From Sporomusaceae bacterium UBA1887 (GTDB lineage: Bacteria > Bacillota > Negativicutes > Sporomusales > DSM-15969): 12,822 nucleotides of DNA. Positions 12,173 to 12,822 of this stretch are shown in pieces (the first letter of the stretch is position 1; each line of letters opens with the position of its first letter). The notes beneath the pieces are model-generated. The model ran no database searches. It was not told the DNA's origin and was given only the letters and a program-made list of their open reading frames with translations. The position numbers and the translations under genes are program-made. The stretch covers positions 5,698-18,519 of the forward strand of contig DDHB01000072.1 in the NCBI GenBank assembly GCA_002337925.1, given 5' to 3'.

Positions 12173-12822
12173 GTGCTAGAGGTCATTGCAAGTAACCAGA
12201 ATAGCTTAATTAAGCTGGCTGCATCGTTAAAACAAAAAAAATATCGTGATGAAACAGGTGTGTTTTCGGTAGAAGGGGTACGCCTGGTGGAAGAAGCAAT
12301 TCAGGCTGATTGGGAAATTACCGCTTGTCTTGTTACAAAAAAAGCTCTTGAGCAATCACGTGTTCAAAAAATAATGACTCAATTACAAGAGCGCCATTGC
12401 CGTTTGGCTGAGCTTTCGGAAACTTTGTATGCCAAAATTACTGATACAGATCAGGCGCAAGGCATTATGGCAATTGTAAAGAAAAAAGAATATTTATTCA
12501 AGAATTGGGTGACTGGAGACCGTCAGCCGTTGATTGCCGTCCTGGATAATGTCCAGGATCCGGGAAATGTAGGAGCTTTAATTCGCACAGCAGATGCTGC
12601 TGGGTGTACAGCTGTCATTATGACACCGGGAAGTGCTGACTTATTTAGTCCCAAGACCGTTCGGGCCACAATGGGCTCCTTGTTTCATCTGCCGGTAATC
12701 AGCAAAGTAAGTACAGCAGAATTGGTAACATATTTAACACAGTTTCAAATCCAGCTCATAGCTACTGCATTAACTTCTGCTAAACCCTATTATGAGGTTG
12801 ATCTCACAGGACCGACTGCGAT
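12173..12822 (+). CDS. SpoU/TrmH-family RNA 2'-O-methyltransferase, 5' part (3' end outside window)
   Basis: GTG at 12173 has GGGGGA (12161-12166) 6 bases upstream; the in-frame ATG at 12155 lacks a site. The frame is open to the end of the window (216 codons). Such enzymes methylate ribose 2'-OH groups of rRNA or tRNA through a knotted SPOUT fold. Seen: an N-terminal substrate-binding domain (1-105, with KQKKYRDETGVFSVEGVRLVEEA, the RNA 2'-O-methyltransferase substrate-binding pattern), then motif 1 LDNVQDPGNVGALIRTADAAG (124-144; N132 and catalytic R138), and the start of motif 2 (FSPKTVRATMGSLFHLPV, 158-175). Motif 3 lies beyond the window. The combination points to the RlmB/YsgA/TsnR type that acts on 23S rRNA; the exact site is uncertain. 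In many Firmicutes such a gene precedes pheST, which may follow here. Confidence 0.9.
   Translation, partial: MLEVIASNQNSLIKLAASLKQKKYRDETGVFSVEGVRLVEEAIQADWEITACLVTKKALEQSRVQKIMTQLQERHCRLAELSETLYAKITDTDQAQGIMAIVKKKEYLFKNWVTGDRQPLIAVLDNVQDPGNVGALIRTADAAGCTAVIMTPGSADLFSPKTVRATMGSLFHLPVISKVSTAELVTYLTQFQIQLIATALTSAKPYYEVDLTGPTA

Noticed and set aside
1..12822. Search for CRISPR arrays, insertion sequences, tRNA or rRNA genes and phage or defence genes
   Set aside because: No spaced direct repeats, transposase motifs, cloverleaf genes or defence-type domains are visible; the gene content is ordinary chromosomal core plus small unknown genes.

Overview
The window reads as chromosomal core DNA from a low-to-mid GC, endospore-forming Firmicute. 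The evidence is a YtxC-type sporulation gene directly upstream of thrS (the order also found in Bacillus subtilis), a T-box leader on thrS, an L20-type leader plus an AUU start codon on infC, strong AGGAGG ribosome-binding sites and many Rho-independent terminators. The family choices (variant ThrS, an rRNA methylase following rplT) would suit a Negativicute such as the Sporomusa/Pelosinus group, but that placement is inference. I see no mobile element, CRISPR array, tRNA or rRNA.

Layout: 1-444 is the 3' part of msrA, closed by a terminator. 553-906 holds two very small genes: a 41-residue cysteine-rich protein and a 50-residue single-helix membrane protein. The ribosome-binding site of the second lies in one arm of a perfect 13-bp inverted repeat; a 15-bp stem terminator follows. 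On the minus strand, 971-1243 encodes a small membrane protein and 1453-1887 a secreted protein of unknown function, separated by an unexplained nested stem-loop (1355-1433). From 2128 to 6406 a co-directional unit runs tag (3-methyladenine DNA glycosylase), a GT-B glycosyltransferase-like gene, an RsmF-type rRNA cytosine methyltransferase, an RsuA-type pseudouridine synthase and a small GRAM/PH-like protein, ending at a strong terminator. ytxC (6521-7435) stands alone.

7422-9651 is thrS with a near-consensus extended -10 promoter (its -35 lies inside the last codons of ytxC) and a complete threonyl T-box leader. 9675-10993 is infC-rpmI-rplT with its own promoter and an L20-type attenuator leader, ended by a terminator. 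11182-12030 is a class II ketose-bisphosphate aldolase relative with its own terminator. 12173 to the end is the 5' part of a SpoU/TrmH-type rRNA 2'-O-methyltransferase.

Functionally the right half is translation machinery (tRNA charging, initiation factor 3, L35, L20, rRNA methylation) under two classic RNA switches: uncharged tRNA-Thr for thrS and free L20 for infC-rpmI-rplT. The middle unit mixes DNA repair with rRNA modification. The least explained material is the 445-2127 stretch of small proteins and hairpins. Nothing here amounts to an evident new multi-gene system.
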